From Selenomonas sp. oral taxon 920 (GTDB lineage: Bacteria > Bacillota > Negativicutes > Selenomonadales > Selenomonadaceae), in contig NZ_CP017042.1 in the NCBI RefSeq assembly GCF_001717585.1, forward strand, positions 2,138,501 to 2,202,500: a stretch of DNA of 64,000 nucleotides, read 5' to 3'. The position numbers and the translations under genes were made by a program. The notes under the pieces are model-generated. The model was not told the DNA's origin and did no database searches. It saw nothing but the letters and a program-made list of their open reading frames with translations. How positions within the stretch are numbered: position 1 is the first letter of the stretch; the number at the start of each line of letters is the position of its first letter. Shown here piece after piece: positions 62,290-64,000 of this stretch.

Positions 62290-64000
62290 TCAAAGATACC
62301 GTCCCGTGACACTTTTGGGTTCCTTCCGGATATCCGCATGCGTACCGCAGGCAACGATCTCGCCTCCCTCTTCGCCGCCGCCGGGCCCCATGTCGAGAAT
62401 GTAGTCGGCATTGCGTATAACGTCGAGGTCATGCTCGATGACGATGACGGTCGCACCGCTCGCCATGAGCGTTTGGAACACACCGAGCAGAGTCTCTACA
62501 TCGAGCGGATGCAGACCGATTGTCGGCTCATCGAAGACGAATACAGAGCCCTCCTGCCCCCTGCCCATATCGCTCGCGAGCTTCAGACGCTGCGCCTCGC
62601 CGCCCGAGAGCCCGGGCGTCGCCTCACCGAGCGTCAGATATCCGAGCCCGAGATCGTGCAGGATCTGAAGGCGCCGCTGCACCGTTTTCAAATCACAGCA
62701 AACCGCCAGTGCTTCGTCAACGCTCAGGGACATCAACGCGGGGAGCGAGCACGGCTGCTTCCCCTTGCGCGGCACACGAAGAATCTCGGCAGCTTCCTTG
62801 CGGTATCGAGAGCCGCCGCAGTCGGGGCAGTCGATCGTGACATCGGGCAGAAATTGGACATCGAGGCTGATCGAGCCGGTTCCGTCGCAGGTCGGACAGC
62901 GAAGTTTTCCCGTATTATAGGAAAACTCCCCGGCCTTATACCCGTTCTCCTTTGCTGCCGGCGTACGCGCATAAAGTTTTCGCAGCTCATCGTGCACGTT
63001 CGCGTAGGTAGCAACGGTCGAGCGCACGTTGGCGCCAATCGGTACAGCGTCGATCAACCGCACCTGCCGCACACCGTCGGCGGCAATCGACCGGACATGC
63101 GCGGGCAGCGATGTCCTGCCGAGCTGTGCTTCCAGTGCCGGAATCAGGCTTTCCAGAATGAGCGTCGTCTTGCCCGAGCCAGAAACACCGGTCACAACAC
63201 TCAGCCGTCCCTGCGGAAACACGGCGGAGAGCGGCTTCACCGTATGAATCTGCTCTGTCTTGAGCACAATCCGCCCATGCTTGAACATGTCCTCGACCGC
63301 CGCAGGTGTATGAACCTGCACCTTTTTCCTGCCGTCAAGAAAACCACCGATGCGTGAGTTCGCACTTTTTTTCATCTCTGCAAGTGTTCCCTGCGCGATG
63401 ATCGTACCGCCGCCTGCGCCCGCCTCCGGCCCGAGCTCGATGAAATGATCTGCGCTGCGCAGAATCTGCACATCGTGATCGACGAGGACGATGGAGTTCC
63501 CGTCGGACATAAGCTCCCGCATGACGTTCAGCAGTCCATCAATGTTCGAGGGATGGAGTCCGATGGACGGCTCGTCAAGAACGTAGAGCACGCCCGTTGT
63601 CCGATTGCGCACGGCACGCGCGAGCTGCATACGCTGCCGCTCCCCCGTCGAGAGCGTCGAGGCCGCGCGGTCGAGCGTGAGGTAGCCAAGTCCAAGCTCC
63701 ATGAGGCGCGCCGCCGTATGCCGGAAACTCTCACAGATGCTTTCCGCCATCGGAATCATATCCCGCGGCATAGCCTTTGGAACATCTGCGATCCACGCCG
63801 CAAGTTCCGTCAGCGTCATCCTGCAGACATCCGGCAGAGAGAGTTCTGCGAGGCGCGGCGCACGTGCGGCATCCGAGAGGCGTGTGCCGTGACAAGCCGG
63901 ACAGATTTCTTGGCGCAGGAATTTTTCCACACGCTTCATTCCCTTTTCATCCTTGACCTTCGCGAGCGCATTTTCTACGGTATAAATTGCATTGAAGTAG
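62290..64000 (-). CDS. UvrA-like ABC-type DNA-binding ATPase, 5' part outside the window
   Basis: The frame stays open to the right edge, so the N-terminus is missing. Two ABC cassettes: the first ends with STGERQRMQLARAVR, YVLDEPSIGLHP; the second has GVSGSGKTTL, GLSGGEAQRLKLASDMGRG and VFDEPTIGLHP. Zinc-type CxxC pairs (CPACHGTRL, CPTCDGTG, CPDCGGSRY) are typical of UvrA. It is shorter than standard UvrA in the seen part and resembles the UvrA2 paralogs linked to drug or antibiotic tolerance, which is inference. Co-directional with the DUF389 gene downstream. Confidence 0.9.
   Translation of the reverse strand, partial: YFNAIYTVENALAKVKDEKGMKRVEKFLRQEICPACHGTRLSDAARAPRLAELSLPDVCRMTLTELAAWIADVPKAMPRDMIPMAESICESFRHTAARLMELGLGYLTLDRAASTLSTGERQRMQLARAVRNRTTGVLYVLDEPSIGLHPSNIDGLLNVMRELMSDGNSIVLVDHDVQILRSADHFIELGPEAGAGGGTIIAQGTLAEMKKSANSRIGGFLDGRKKVQVHTPAAVEDMFKHGRIVLKTEQIHTVKPLSAVFPQGRLSVVTGVSGSGKTTLILESLIPALEAQLGRTSLPAHVRSIAADGVRQVRLIDAVPIGANVRSTVATYANVHDELRKLYARTPAAKENGYKAGEFSYNTGKLRCPTCDGTGSISLDVQFLPDVTIDCPDCGGSRYRKEAAEILRVPRKGKQPCSLPALMSLSVDEALAVCCDLKTVQRRLQILHDLGLGYLTLGEATPGLSGGEAQRLKLASDMGRGQEGSVFVFDEPTIGLHPLDVETLLGVFQTLMASGATVIVIEHDLDVIRNADYILDMGPGGGEEGGEIVACGTHADIRKEPKSVTGRYL

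Noticed and set aside
1-64000. CRISPR array, prophage, complete IS or integron
   Set aside because: No regularly spaced direct repeats, phage structural or integrase genes, or transposase frames were found.

Overview
The window is about 64 kb of chromosomal DNA, GC-rich and densely coding, with most genes on the minus strand. It most likely comes from a Selenomonas-like member of the Negativicutes (diderm Firmicutes). The evidence is an OmpM-type porin with an N-terminal SLH domain (39428-40717), the Firmicutes-style dnaG-rpoD-trmK-nif3 order, Na+-pump decarboxylase subunits (oadB/oadG type), a siroheme-dependent heme pair (nirJ1/nirJ2) and chemotaxis/motility genes. No prophage, CRISPR array or complete insertion sequence was found.

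Layout. 1-6000: rsmI end, a two-component system, rmlD, sstT, bioY with a BirA-type operator. 6030-14360: a small hydrophobic toxin-like gene convergent with rpoC, then rpoC and rpoB. 14400-20650: two secreted or unknown proteins, a B12-type ABC transporter behind a probable cobalamin riboswitch, an LppM-like lipoprotein. 20670-26830: yoeB remnant, DUF1963 gene, and a TAXI-type TRAP transporter with two near-identical binding proteins. 26860-31150: gamma-carbonic anhydrase, unknown proteins, a structured RNA with 6S-like architecture, and a chemoreceptor. 31180-36690: Zn/Cd-type P-ATPase with a separate metal-binding protein, nirJ2-nirJ1, a TetR regulator and tRNA-Arg. 36780-41560: mtaB, a FliD-like/YjfB-like motility pair, ompM, a dinJ-yoeB module with a broken toxin. 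41600-47150: corrinoid/iron ABC transporter with cbiL, oadB-oadG, a glutaredoxin-like protein. 47200-59150: hemW-lepA-nif3-trmK, tRNA-Asn, a second toxin-like gene, two tandem rpoD-type sigma factors, dnaG, dgt, usp, radC-maf. 59250-64000: ArsB/NhaD-type transporter, a MITE-like element, a DUF389 protein, and an incomplete UvrA-like gene.

How it fits together. Several blocks are translationally coupled operons with ATGA/TGATG overlaps (btuC-btuD, TRAP-DUF1963, cbiL transporter, nirJ1-nirJ2, dinJ-yoeB, maf-radC). B12 uptake, CbiL, biotin uptake and the decarboxylase subunits suggest succinate/propionate or oxaloacetate decarboxylation metabolism. The most unusual features are two candidate type I toxin-antitoxin loci placed convergent to the 3' ends of RNA polymerase genes (rpoC and rpoD), the tandem pair of primary-type sigma factors, two independently broken yoeB toxins, a probable 6S-like RNA, and short repeats including a 159-bp MITE with an intact TTAC duplication. 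All functional assignments come from reading the sequence; no database search was run.
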